Positions 24,098-30,401 of a stretch of DNA of 30,401 nucleotides are shown here, piece by piece; the first letter of the stretch is position 1; every line of letters starts with the position of its first letter. The DNA is taken from IMG/VR virus record IMGVR_UViG_3300025137_000173, positions 1-30,401 of that record. One strand, 5' to 3'. The notes beneath the pieces are model-generated. The model made no database searches, was not told the DNA's origin, and saw only the letters and a list, made by a program, of their open reading frames with translations. The DNA comes from a virus. The translations under genes were made by a program, and so were the position numbers.

Positions 24098-25126
24098 TCA
24101 ACTGTTCACTAAACTTTGGAATTCATCTGAAATCCGATCAATTAATTCTGGTTTCAATATTTTAATTATTCTTAAACTTTGATTACTTTCAAACATTCTT
24201 TCTTCATTAGTCACAGCTGTTAATCCAACTAGTCCTGTATTTAAGTTCAGTGCATTCCCAGCGACAGAAGATAAAGGTATGTCAACTATTTCTTTTGAAC
24301 TATTCTCATAATGATGCACAGCTTTATTTTGCTTAGCTGTTGAAAATACTCTTAATAAATTTACTTCGTCATCATCCCATAGAGTAGTATCAGATTGATT
24401 TCTTTGAGAGTAGACAACAGCGTTTGCAGATATAGCATTAGAGGACAATGTAGCAGTAGCTGTTGCATTAGTACTACCTTTAACGTCTGGTTCCGATATT
24501 GTTACTGTTGGAGCTGTTTCGTAGTCTTCACCACCTGATGTTACTACTATTGAAGTCACAGATCCACTAGTTACAATAGCTGTAGCCACGGCTCCTGAAC
24601 CTCCACCCTTTGTGAAAGTGACTGTAGGTACAGTAGTATAACCTTCTCCACCATTAGTTACTGTAATAGTTCTTACTTCTTCTAACGGTCTTACTACTAG
24701 TTGACCCATATCATAATTTTTTTCTAATATTTTAGCTTTGAAAGGAGGATTATCAAAAGGTTTTGTTGCAAGTATGTTATTTAGATAAAATTTACTATGC
24801 ATGGATTCTTGAGTTGTTAAAACTGTATTGGGATAAAATACTTCTGCTCGTGTATGTTGCTCTTGGTACGTCAAAGGCCAGCCTTGGATTCTTAATTTAT
24901 TATTTAGAAGATAAAATGTCCAATAATGATTTACAGTTCCATATAACTTAAAAGAAAGAGAGTCAGGTCTTTCTCCATCTTGGATGGTGTAAGTATTATA
25001 TAATGAACTATTATCAATTACTTGATCTATTAAATCAACATAAACTGTAAGGTTTTGAAACAAAGATGTGTCAACTTCGTTACCAAATTTATAATCGACT
25101 ATAGGGAAATTTGAAAAGAAACTCAT
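24098..25126 (-). CDS. 53: Baseplate wedge protein gp53 with beta-repeat insertion
   Basis: The N-terminal 130 residues match the gp53 pattern: a [13 protein letters not shown] opening, [20 protein letters not shown], then [20 protein letters not shown] (63-82), equivalent to the T4 GNPQLYWVLLMCND segment. T4 gp53 has 196 residues and this protein has 342. Much of the excess is an insertion at about 153-236 made of two Gly-Tyr-Pro repeats ([19 protein letters not shown] and [18 protein letters not shown]). After it come KAVHHYE-type residues and a helical C-terminus. gp53 joins the inner baseplate ring between neighbouring wedges. It overlaps gp48 by 4 bases (ATGA) and precedes the gp27-like gene by one base. 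Confidence 0.85.
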   Translation of the reverse strand: MSFFSNFPIVDYKFGNEVDTSLFQNLTVYVDLIDQVIDNSSLYNTYTIQDGERPDSLSFKLYGTVNHYWTFYLLNNKLRIQGWPLTYQEQHTRAEVFYPNTVLTTQESMHSKFYLNNILATKPFDNPPFKAKILEKNYDMGQLVVRPLEEVRTITVTNGGEGYTTVPTVTFTKGGGSGAVATAIVTSGSVTSIVVTSGGEDYETAPTVTISEPDVKGSTNATATATLSSNAISANAVVYSQRNQSDTTLWDDDEVNLLRVFSTAKQNKAVHHYENSSKEIVDIPLSSVAGNALNLNTGLVGLTAVTNEERMFESNQSLRIIKILKPELIDRISDEFQSLVNS

Positions 25127-26076
25127 GACTTATATTTTCCTGCTAAGTTTTGTCTTCGATGATCTTCGACAATGTCTGGTTTAGTAAGTGCTCTTTCTTC
25201 TATGAACGCAAGATCTACTACTGTCTCTTGAGGCTCTCCATCAGTATGAAAAGCCATTGAATTAGGATTGTATGTAACATTAACGTGTTCTAAAAACATG
25301 GGAAGAGTCATTGCACCAACTCTTTTTTTTCCATATACCATTGATATTTCAAACTTACTAGGAAAGGTAAAAGCAGCTGATGTTCCAGCCAGGTTTCCAA
25401 ACTGTCCTTTTATATCTGGATACATATTGTGTCTAAAGAAACCTATAATTTCTTTTATTCTAAATGCTTCTGTAGCTGAAGTTGGTATTAGTTGAAATGA
25501 AAAATTAAATCTTCTTAGTCCAACACCTTTGAAAGTAGAACGTCTATTAGGATTAAGAGTGATTCCTGTTTCTGTTTCAATAGCTCCTCCTACTCCTTCA
25601 CTTAATCTACCTACAGTTCTTAATGCTGCCACTTGAGCTGTCTCACTTCTCAAACCGTTTACAAAAGCGTCTTGTAAATCTTCAAATGAAGGAACAGAGG
25701 ATGCCATTGCATCAAACGCTGCTCTAGCTCCACTTCCCCCTTCTCTCAAGGCTAAAGCGGCAGCACCTCCAATCATTCCCAAACTTACATTTTGGTACTC
25801 GGCTGCATCTCTAAAATTTATTTGATTAGGTAAATATAATATAGCTGTATCTAGTGGAGTCTTACTAACTTTATTTCCAGTTTCAAGTCTAAGACCTTCA
25901 AACGCGACTTTTTGAGAGGTTTTTCTTCCAAACCTATCGACAGCATCACCTCCAAGTGGCCCAGTGACTTCGATAGCTTTATCTAAAACTGTCTTATAAT
26001 CTTCTCGAATAGCTCTGAATTTTATTTTTCCTTTGTAAGAAGTAGTACCCTCTAAAGGAAATTGAAAATTTGTCAT
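25123..26076 (-). CDS. 48: Baseplate tail tube cap gp48
   Basis: The 317-residue protein opens [20 protein letters not shown], a start I associate with gp48 of marine T4-like phages. A Gly/Ala-rich helical middle (about 105-135) is followed by [20 protein letters not shown] (about 190-209) and [14 protein letters not shown], then a strand region with [13 protein letters not shown] and [20 protein letters not shown] near the C-terminus, the tube-like fold shared by gp48, gp54 and gp19. T4 gp48 has 364 residues. It caps the hub and, with gp54, starts the tail tube. This is the first gene of the minus-strand arm, with a TAAGGA ribosome binding site and an exact late promoter in the divergent gap. 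Confidence 0.85.
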   Translation of the reverse strand: MTNFQFPLEGTTSYKGKIKFRAIREDYKTVLDKAIEVTGPLGGDAVDRFGRKTSQKVAFEGLRLETGNKVSKTPLDTAILYLPNQINFRDAAEYQNVSLGMIGGAAALALREGGSGARAAFDAMASSVPSFEDLQDAFVNGLRSETAQVAALRTVGRLSEGVGGAIETETGITLNPNRRSTFKGVGLRRFNFSFQLIPTSATEAFRIKEIIGFFRHNMYPDIKGQFGNLAGTSAAFTFPSKFEISMVYGKKRVGAMTLPMFLEHVNVTYNPNSMAFHTDGEPQETVVDLAFIEERALTKPDIVEDHRRQNLAGKYKS

Positions 26077-26087
26077 AGTTTTTCCTT

Positions 26088-26095
26088 AATAAATA
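26088..26095 (+). promoter_or_regulatory. Probable T4-type late promoter for gp4 (AATAAATA)
   Basis: AATAAATA differs from the T4 late consensus TATAAATA only in the first base. It lies 23 bases before the gp4 start codon in the short divergent gap, at a distance that allows a short leader. It is the only candidate in the gap for the plus strand. Confidence 0.45.
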
Positions 26096-26111
26096 TAGAA
26101 AACGTTTAGAG

Positions 26112-26119
26112 TATTTATA
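26112..26119 (-). promoter_or_regulatory. T4-type late promoter (TATAAATA) for the tube/hub block
   Basis: Read on the minus strand this is an exact TATAAATA, the promoter element recognised by gp55-type late sigma factors in T4. It ends 36 bases upstream of the gp48 start codon. Its last base overlaps the A of the gp4 start codon on the other strand, so the two arms share the gap fully. Confidence 0.75.
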
Positions 26120-26643
26120 TGGCTTATTCAGGAAAGTATACAGTAAAACACAAAAGCAAATATAACGGTGCTGTTGACAACGTAGTATTTAGATCTATGT
26201 GGGAAAGACACTGCTTTTATTGGTGTGATCATAATCCAAATGTAAAGCATTGGTCTAGTGAAGAAACCATTATTCCATACTTCTATGATGTTGATAAAAA
26301 ATATCACAGATACTTTATGGATCTAAAGATAAGTTTTAAAGATGGAAGAACTATTTTAGTAGAAGTTAAACCAGAGAAAGAGACTCAACCACCTAAAAAA
26401 TCTTTTGGTAAAGCTGTGGACAGATCCAAAAGATATATCAAAGAGTCATTAACATATGTAAAAAATATGAACAAGTGGGAAGCAGCTAATGAATACGCTA
26501 AAGATCGTGGGTGGGAATTTCAAATATGGACAGAAAAAACTCTTATGGAAATGGGAATAATGCCAAAGCCTTCTAGGAACGAGATGGCTCCTTTGAAACC
26601 ATTAAAACCTTTTAGAAGAAAAAAGACTCGTAAAAAGCTATAA
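26119..26643 (+). CDS. 4: Head completion protein gp4 (nuclease fold)
   Basis: The 174-residue protein opens MAYSGKYTVKHKSKYNG, close to T4 gp4 (150 residues; also called gp50/65), and has the TnsA-like PD-(D/E)xK nuclease layout: FRSMWERHCFYWCD with Glu29, YFMDLKI with Asp68 and ILVEVKP with Glu82 and Lys84. In T4, gp4 is needed to finish filled heads before the tail joins. The C-terminus is an unusually basic tail (KPFRRKKTRKKL). It is the first gene of the plus-strand arm, next to the divergent promoters; the next gene begins 8 bases after its stop. Assignment is secure from the motifs, but whether it cuts DNA is not known here. Confidence 0.9.
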   Translation: MAYSGKYTVKHKSKYNGAVDNVVFRSMWERHCFYWCDHNPNVKHWSSEETIIPYFYDVDKKYHRYFMDLKISFKDGRTILVEVKPEKETQPPKKSFGKAVDRSKRYIKESLTYVKNMNKWEAANEYAKDRGWEFQIWTEKTLMEMGIMPKPSRNEMAPLKPLKPFRRKKTRKKL

Positions 26644-26646
26644 ATA
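26639..26646 (+). promoter_or_regulatory. TATAAATA late-promoter match at the gp4/next gene junction
   Basis: An exact TATAAATA spans the gp4 stop codon and ends only 5 bases before the ATG of the next gene. With the usual spacing the transcript would begin at or within a base or two of that ATG, giving a leaderless message. It could instead be a chance match, or act for genes further downstream. Confidence 0.45.
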
Positions 26647-26651
26647 CAGTC

Positions 26652-27236
26652 ATGAGTAATTTATTTCAAACATTAGAGCTGGAAGCTTTCCGAAAAGGAA
26701 TTAACCCCCGCACAAAAGAATCACGCGCTTGGTTTAGAAGAAAAGCAAGCTCACTAGGTCGTGTGAACAGAAACCAATTGATGAAAGAAGAACCTCTGGC
26801 ATTAAAAACCAAGTTTCAACCTGGTGCAATGGCTATGTTTTTTTATGATCCCAAAACTAAAGACAAGCTACCTTACTATGATTCTTTTCCTTTAGTAATT
26901 GTAGTAGATAGTGCTGATGGAGGATTCTATGGTCTCAATTTGCACTATCTTCCACCTGCGTTAAGAGCTAAATTCTTAGATGGTTTAATGGATAAATTAT
27001 CAGATAAAAAATTTGATGAGAAAACTAAGTTTGCAGTATCTTATCAATACTTGAAAAGTGCCTCCACAATGAAGTACTTTAAACCATGTTTTAAACATTA
27101 TCTAACTTCAAATGTTAGGAGTAGATTTGCAGTAGTTCCAGCACCTGAATGGGAGATAGCTACTTTTCTTCCAACAGCAGATTTTCAAAAAGGTTCTAGA
27201 AGTAGAGTATATAAAGATTCACGAGGAATGATCTAA
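26652..27236 (+). CDS. Conserved T4-like phage protein, possible gp2 DNA end protector
   Basis: The 194-residue protein has a basic N-terminal helical part (KGINPRTKESRAWFRRKASS, 15-34) and then a very conserved-looking core: GAMAMFFYDPKTKDKLPYYD (57-76), then FPLVIVVDSADGGFYGLNLH and YLPPALRAKFLDGLMDKL. The C-terminal part has FKHYLTSNVRSRFAVVPAPE. I associate this core with a protein lying beside gp4 in marine T4-like phages, and by neighbourhood it may be gp2, which in T4 caps the DNA ends in the head against RecBCD. I am not sure of the name. It has no clear Shine-Dalgarno sequence, overlaps the gp54-like gene by one base (TAATG) and is preceded by a TATAAATA at only 5 bases. Confidence 0.55.
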   Translation: MSNLFQTLELEAFRKGINPRTKESRAWFRRKASSLGRVNRNQLMKEEPLALKTKFQPGAMAMFFYDPKTKDKLPYYDSFPLVIVVDSADGGFYGLNLHYLPPALRAKFLDGLMDKLSDKKFDEKTKFAVSYQYLKSASTMKYFKPCFKHYLTSNVRSRFAVVPAPEWEIATFLPTADFQKGSRSRVYKDSRGMI

Positions 27237-27988
27237 TGTCGGTTGATGAATTTAAAAGTTTAGTTACAAACAAAAGAGGCCTGGCCAGGTCCAATCTCTA
27301 TAGAGTTAAGCTACCAGCATTGCCTGGAGCCTCTTCACGCGAGATAAATTTACTTTGTAAAAATGTGGAGCTTCCTGGTAGACAAATACTTACTAATCAG
27401 AGAATCATTGGAATTAAAAGAGAAAATGTTCCTTATGGATATGCAGTAAATGATGTTAACATGACGTTTACTTTATTAAATGATTATGGAATAAAAAACT
27501 ATTTTGAAACATGGCAAAGTAGAGCTGTTAATCAAAGCTCTTATGAAGTAGGCTATAGAGATGGTCCAGGTGGATATGGTTTTAATATTCAAATAGAACA
27601 GCTTGAAAAAGGATTAGGCAACGTACCTTTCTTCTCTACTAATATTGGTTTTGTTAACTTCGCTCTAAACTTTTTTATTGGAGCGCCAGCTGTATACACG
27701 TGTACATTAATCGATGCATTCCCAACTACAATGAATAGTATTTCGTTAAGTAATGATTTAGATGGACTGTCAGAACTTACTGTAACTTTATCATATGTGG
27801 ATTGGAGATCAGGAATTATGTCTGGATCCAATACAAACCTATCGACAGCTAGCGGGTTGTTAAATACAGGTTTACAACTATTAACTAGATCCCTTAATCT
27901 TCCGTTAGGAGATTTTGGATTAACTGCAAATACAAAGCCCAAAAACTTACCAGCAGGTTTACCAAATTTATTGAATTTATTTACATAA
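27236..27988 (+). CDS. 54: Baseplate tail tube initiator, gp54-like
   Basis: The 250-residue protein has the layout of the gp19/gp54 tail-tube fold: KRGLARSNLYRVKLPALPGA (13-32), VNDVNMTFTLLNDYGIKNYF (about 71-90) and ETWQSRAV, and near the C-terminus a strand pair VYTCTLIDAFPTTMNSISLS followed by ELTVTLSYVDWRSG (about 181-194), comparable to the end of T4 gp54. T4 gp54 has 320 residues. gp54 sits on the hub with gp48 and starts tube polymerisation. A main tail-tube protein gp19 is a possible alternative, but T4 gp19 is shorter (163) and the position beside gp26 and the tape-measure-like gene favours gp54. A Gly/Leu/Pro-rich C-terminal tail follows the fold. Confidence 0.6.
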   Translation: MSVDEFKSLVTNKRGLARSNLYRVKLPALPGASSREINLLCKNVELPGRQILTNQRIIGIKRENVPYGYAVNDVNMTFTLLNDYGIKNYFETWQSRAVNQSSYEVGYRDGPGGYGFNIQIEQLEKGLGNVPFFSTNIGFVNFALNFFIGAPAVYTCTLIDAFPTTMNSISLSNDLDGLSELTVTLSYVDWRSGIMSGSNTNLSTASGLLNTGLQLLTRSLNLPLGDFGLTANTKPKNLPAGLPNLLNLFT

Positions 27989-28006
27989 TTATTAAGGATG
28001 AAATGA

Positions 28007-28717
28007 ATGGCACTACCCAAGATTAATGAGCTTCCGAGCTATGAATTAGTCATACCCTCCTCACAACAAAAAATAGAATACAGGCCTTTCTTAGTTAAAG
28101 AGCAAAAAATACTTATGATGGCTCTTGAGACACAAGATGAGAAAGCTATATTAAAATCAATTGTAGATACAATAGAGTCTTGTGTGACAACTGAATTAGA
28201 TGTTCAAGCACTTACAACATTTGACATTGAATATCTCTTTACACAAATTAGAGCAAAGAGTGTAGGAGAACAAGCAAAAGTAAATTTGAAATGTGGAGAA
28301 TGTGAAAAGGATACAGAAGTAGAAATACCTTTGGACGAAGTAAAAATAAATTTAACTAATATTGATAAAAAAATAAAACTTAATGATCAATATACAGTTT
28401 TAATGAAATATCCTAACTTCAAAGCAATATTGTTAGCTCCGGAAGATAAGAAAGGAGACTCTCTTACTGAAGCTATACTTGACTTAGTTATAATGTGTAT
28501 GGATAAACTTCAAACCGAAGAAGAACAAATTGAATTTCAAAATGAAACCAAACAATCTATAAATGATTTTTTAGAAAGTTTAAATACAAAACAATTTGAA
28601 AAGTTGGTACATTTTGCTAACAATCTCCCCAAACTAACACACAAAGTGAACTACACATGCGAACATTGTAAAAAGGAAAATCAAATAACGTTGAGTGGTA
28701 TCCAGGATTTTTTTTAG
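28007..28717 (+). CDS. 26: Baseplate hub assembly protein gp26 (zero-frame product)
   Basis: The 236-residue protein has the T4 base plate (gp26) family signature at its start: INELPSYELVIPSSQQKIEY then RPFLVKEQKILMMALE (6-41). It carries two Cys pairs, CGEC (96-99) and CEHC (218-221), that could form a four-Cys zinc site. T4 gp26 has 208 residues and is needed for hub assembly but is not a main virion component. Start is supported by AAGGA 8 bases upstream; another ATG four bases before is out of frame. The stop codon falls at the end of a run of eight T directly before a -1 frame extension, so a longer product is likely as well. Confidence 0.85.
   Translation: MALPKINELPSYELVIPSSQQKIEYRPFLVKEQKILMMALETQDEKAILKSIVDTIESCVTTELDVQALTTFDIEYLFTQIRAKSVGEQAKVNLKCGECEKDTEVEIPLDEVKINLTNIDKKIKLNDQYTVLMKYPNFKAILLAPEDKKGDSLTEAILDLVIMCMDKLQTEEEQIEFQNETKQSINDFLESLNTKQFEKLVHFANNLPKLTHKVNYTCEHCKKENQITLSGIQDFF
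28708..28714 (+). promoter_or_regulatory. Slippery heptamer for -1 frameshifting (T TTT TTT)
   Basis: In the gp26 frame the sequence reads GAT TTT TTT TAG, giving the X XXY YYZ heptamer T TTT TTT immediately before the stop codon. Slipping back one base makes the ribosome read TTT TTT TTA GTA AAC and on into an open frame. The run holds eight T, so transcriptional slippage is an alternative cause. Confidence 0.75.
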
Positions 28718-28905
28718 TAAACCTCTCCCATGACACGTTAGTTAATTATTATCAAGTCAATTATCAGCTAGTTCAGAACTATAAATACTCATTAACAGAT
28801 ATTGAAATGATGATACCATGGGAGAGGGAGATCTATCTCTCAATGTTGATAGATCAAATAAAACAAGAACGAGACCAAGCTCAAAGACAACAACTACAAC
28901 GGTAA
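28714..28905 (+). CDS. -1 frame extension of gp26 (63 codons; about 299-residue fusion)
   Basis: The -1 frame is open from 28669 to the TAA at 28903-28905, with no ATG, GTG or TTG codon before 28807, so its first 46 codons cannot be reached by ordinary initiation. After the FF of gp26 the fusion would continue LVNLSHDTLVNYYQVNYQLV, then YKYSLTDIEMMIPWEREIYL, and end in a charged helix rich in Gln. This is amphipathic, coding-like sequence with normal amino acid use, not random frame-shifted sequence. It sits between gp26 and the tape-measure-like gene, which suggests a long chaperone form like gpGT of lambda. The sequence facts are direct; the function is inference. An independent 32-residue product from ATG 28807 is the weaker alternative. 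Confidence 0.7.
   Translation, partial: LVNLSHDTLVNYYQVNYQLVQNYKYSLTDIEMMIPWEREIYLSMLIDQIKQERDQAQRQQLQR
28722..28827 (+). promoter_or_regulatory. Downstream stem of the gp26 frameshift site
   Basis: CCTCTCCCATG at 28722-28732 is the exact reverse complement of CATGGGAGAGG at 28817-28827, giving an 11-bp perfect stem with 7 G-C pairs in AT-rich DNA. The 84-base loop can hold a smaller hairpin (TAGTT CAG AACTA). The stem starts 7 bases after the slippery heptamer, within the 5-9 base spacing usual for -1 frameshift stimulators. Confidence 0.65.
28780..28787 (+). promoter_or_regulatory. TATAAATA late-promoter match before the tape-measure-like gene
   Basis: An exact TATAAATA lies within the gp26 -1 extension, ending 122 bases before the next start codon. 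It could give a separate late transcript of the tape-measure-like gene. It also encodes Tyr-Lys-Tyr in the extension frame, so a chance match is possible. Confidence 0.45.
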
Positions 28906-28909
28906 CAAT

Positions 28910-30401
28910 ATGGCATCTTTAACAGAAGTAGTAGAAGAACTCAGAGGACAGAATGACACCTTAGAAGATGTTAAGTCATCTCTTAAAAGTATACTAGATG
29001 TTGATATAGCTGGACAAAGAGAAGCTGCATCCCAAGAACTTCAAGATAAAGAAAACGCTATTGAAGCAAGAAGGTCTAAAGCTGCTAACATGTCAGGTGC
29101 ACCCAAATCTATGGGTGCAGGTGTATCAAAAGCTTTTGGAATAGATAGCCTTCTTGGTGGCCTTCAAGGCTTAGGTGCTGGGTTTTTAGCTGGAGCTAGT
29201 ACGTTAGGAGGGGGGGCTTCTCTTGGTGGTTTGCTGGGTCTAGCTCTTGGTAAAACATTTATAGGAGCGGCTGGAGCTTACTTTGGTAGTCAAATGTTTT
29301 CTGATGAAATGGTTAACAAATTAATTCCAGATGTTCTTGAAGACATTAATATAACGAAGGATATAAAAGTAGGAGATATAGCCGCCGAGTTAGGAGGTGC
29401 TTTTCTTTTATTATTTGGTCCAAAACTTATAAAAGGAATATTTAAAACAGGCTTCGGATATATTAGTAGTTTAATGATAGCCAAGATTGCAGTTTCATCA
29501 GGACAAGATTTACTTGGGGAAGACGGTAAAAAAAATATAGATGATGAAACTAAAAAAGGTAAAAAAAGATTTGGTAGACGCCTTTCTGGAGGAATTGGAA
29601 TTGCAAGTCTATTAGCTTTTGTTGGTGCTGGTATTGGAGAGGAAGTGGGTAAGTTAACAGGAAGTGAAGAACTTGGCGATGCTATATCTGCAGCAGCAGT
29701 TGGTGCAGGTCTTGGATCCATGTTTGGACCTAAAGGTGCAATTATTGGTGCAGCAATTGGACTTGCATATGCAGCTGGAGTAATGTTGTATGGATGGATG
29801 CAGAATACAAGAGAAGAAGCTACAGTTAAATTAAAAGAAGATCTTGACCGACAAAACAAAGAATTTAAAGATGCATTAGAATCAGGTGACTTAGAGGCAG
29901 CTTCACAAGTATTAAACAATGATAGAATACGAGTCGATACAGTTACAAATGAAGGTCTAAGAGATGCATATACTCAAAATGCAGCTCAACGTAATGAGCT
30001 AGCTGATGCATTGACAGCTACTGGCCAAATTGAAGAAGCTAATAAGAGAAGATATGAAGCCGCTATGATGGGTTTTGTAAACACCACTGATCCTGCTGAA
30101 AAAATTAGCATATTAAAAGATTTTCAGAAACTAACTGGATTAGACAAAACAACAGCTATTGAAAGACTTAATCCTAATTACAAATCAATGTATCAGAATC
30201 CTGACACTACTATGGCAGATATGTTTAGAGCTTTACCAGACAAATTTGTAGACTCAAATGCTCGTCCAGACAATTTTGATAATACTTCTATGCCAGCATC
30301 GCGATTGATACCAAGTGATCCTTACAGTAAACTTCGAGAAAAAGTAACGTCGCCATATATGGTACCGTTTGGACCGGTTGGTGGGTTGGGAGGATCAGGA
30401 T
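28910..30401 (+). CDS. Putative tail tape-measure/hub protein (partial, 3' end outside window)
   Basis: An open frame runs from ATG 28910 to the window end: 497 codons without a stop. Residues 1-60 form a charged, coiled-coil-like start (VVEELRGQNDTLEDVKSSL). Residues about 81-128 and 153-195, and again 227-245 and 257-297, are Gly/Ala/Leu/Ile-rich hydrophobic stretches, several long enough to cross a membrane (LGGLLGLALGKTFIGAAGAY; SAAAVGAGLGSMFGPKGAII). After 300 the chain is charged and helical. Such a mix is typical of tape-measure proteins, which line the tail tube and enter the host inner membrane. It follows the gp26 frameshift site by 4 bases, as tape-measure genes follow their chaperones. 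It may be the counterpart of T4 gp29, but I see no signature to prove it. Confidence 0.65.
   Translation, partial: MASLTEVVEELRGQNDTLEDVKSSLKSILDVDIAGQREAASQELQDKENAIEARRSKAANMSGAPKSMGAGVSKAFGIDSLLGGLQGLGAGFLAGASTLGGGASLGGLLGLALGKTFIGAAGAYFGSQMFSDEMVNKLIPDVLEDINITKDIKVGDIAAELGGAFLLLFGPKLIKGIFKTGFGYISSLMIAKIAVSSGQDLLGEDGKKNIDDETKKGKKRFGRRLSGGIGIASLLAFVGAGIGEEVGKLTGSEELGDAISAAAVGAGLGSMFGPKGAIIGAAIGLAYAAGVMLYGWMQNTREEATVKLKEDLDRQNKEFKDALESGDLEAASQVLNNDRIRVDTVTNEGLRDAYTQNAAQRNELADALTATGQIEEANKRRYEAAMMGFVNTTDPAEKISILKDFQKLTGLDKTTAIERLNPNYKSMYQNPDTTMADMFRALPDKFVDSNARPDNFDNTSMPASRLIPSDPYSKLREKVTSPYMVPFGPVGGLGGSG

Noticed and set aside
27210-27217. TATAAAGA before the gp54-like gene
   Set aside because: It differs from the late-promoter consensus in the normally strict AAATA part and lies in a coding region; such near matches are common in AT-rich DNA.
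27589-28020. 143-codon open frame on the minus strand
   Set aside because: It is antisense to the gp54-like gene, which has good context and fold pattern. No supporting start signal was seen.
28708-28715. Assembly error in the eight-T run as the cause of the split frame
   Set aside because: Not excluded, but a random error would not create an 11-bp stem at the right spacing and a correctly phased heptamer. It is kept as the main alternative in the finding.
28807-28905. Independent 32-codon gene from the ATG at 28807
   Set aside because: It lacks a Shine-Dalgarno sequence and would drop the coding-like part upstream (LVNLSHDTLVNYY), which is better explained by frameshifting from gp26.
29290-29919. 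209-codon open frame on the minus strand
   Set aside because: It lies antisense to the tape-measure-like gene, and its Pro/Ser-rich composition is what Gly/Ala-rich codons give when read in reverse. There is no ribosome binding site or neighbour.

Overview
This window is part of the virion-structure region of a tailed, contractile-tail bacteriophage of the T4 superfamily. The DNA is visibly AT-rich, the genes are tightly packed and often overlap by 1 or 4 bases, and recognisable T4 baseplate, tail-hub and head-completion homologues follow one another. The gene content (DUF4815 baseplate protein, fibre genes, and glycosyltransferase and methyltransferase genes beside the fibres) fits marine T4-like phages of cyanobacteria or SAR11-type bacteria. 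The host cannot be fixed from this sequence alone. No tRNA, CRISPR array, insertion sequence or integrase was seen.

Layout. Bases 1-26076 are on the minus strand; bases 26119-30401 are on the plus strand. The two arms diverge from a 42-base gap. Reading the minus strand in its own direction: (i) a tube/hub/spike block: gp48 tube cap, gp53 wedge, a gp27-type hub protein, a gp5-type OB-fold protein carrying a different lysozyme domain, a degenerate amidase-like protein and a long spike-like protein ending in a degenerate M15-peptidase-like domain; (ii) a wedge block: gp25, gp6 and a short gp7; (iii) an outer baseplate block: gp9/gp10-like connector, gp8, the DUF4815 protein, and two or three further structural proteins; (iv) a fibre and surface-sugar block: a repeat-containing tail fibre, an unknown fibre-associated protein, a coiled-coil protein, then glycosyltransferase - methyltransferase - glycosyltransferase, the last running off the window. 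Exact copies of the T4 late promoter (TATAAATA) lie in front of each block, and the only three minus-strand gaps longer than about 12 bases are the ones that hold them.

The plus-strand arm carries gp4 (head-completion nuclease fold), a possible gp2-like protein, a gp54-like tube initiator, gp26 (baseplate hub assembly) and a long glycine-rich protein with several hydrophobic stretches, open to the window end, that looks like the tail tape measure.

The most interesting signal is at the end of gp26. Its stop codon lies in a run of eight T that forms a T TTT TTT slippery heptamer. Seven bases further on starts an 11-bp perfect stem whose other arm lies 84 bases downstream. The -1 frame stays open for 63 more codons and has no start codon for its first part. 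This is the full layout of a programmed -1 frameshift that would make a gp26 long form, placed directly upstream of the tape-measure-like gene, as in lambda-type tail assembly chaperones. A second interesting point is three consecutive peptidoglycan-hydrolase-like folds in the hub/spike block, of which only the first keeps the residues expected for catalysis.
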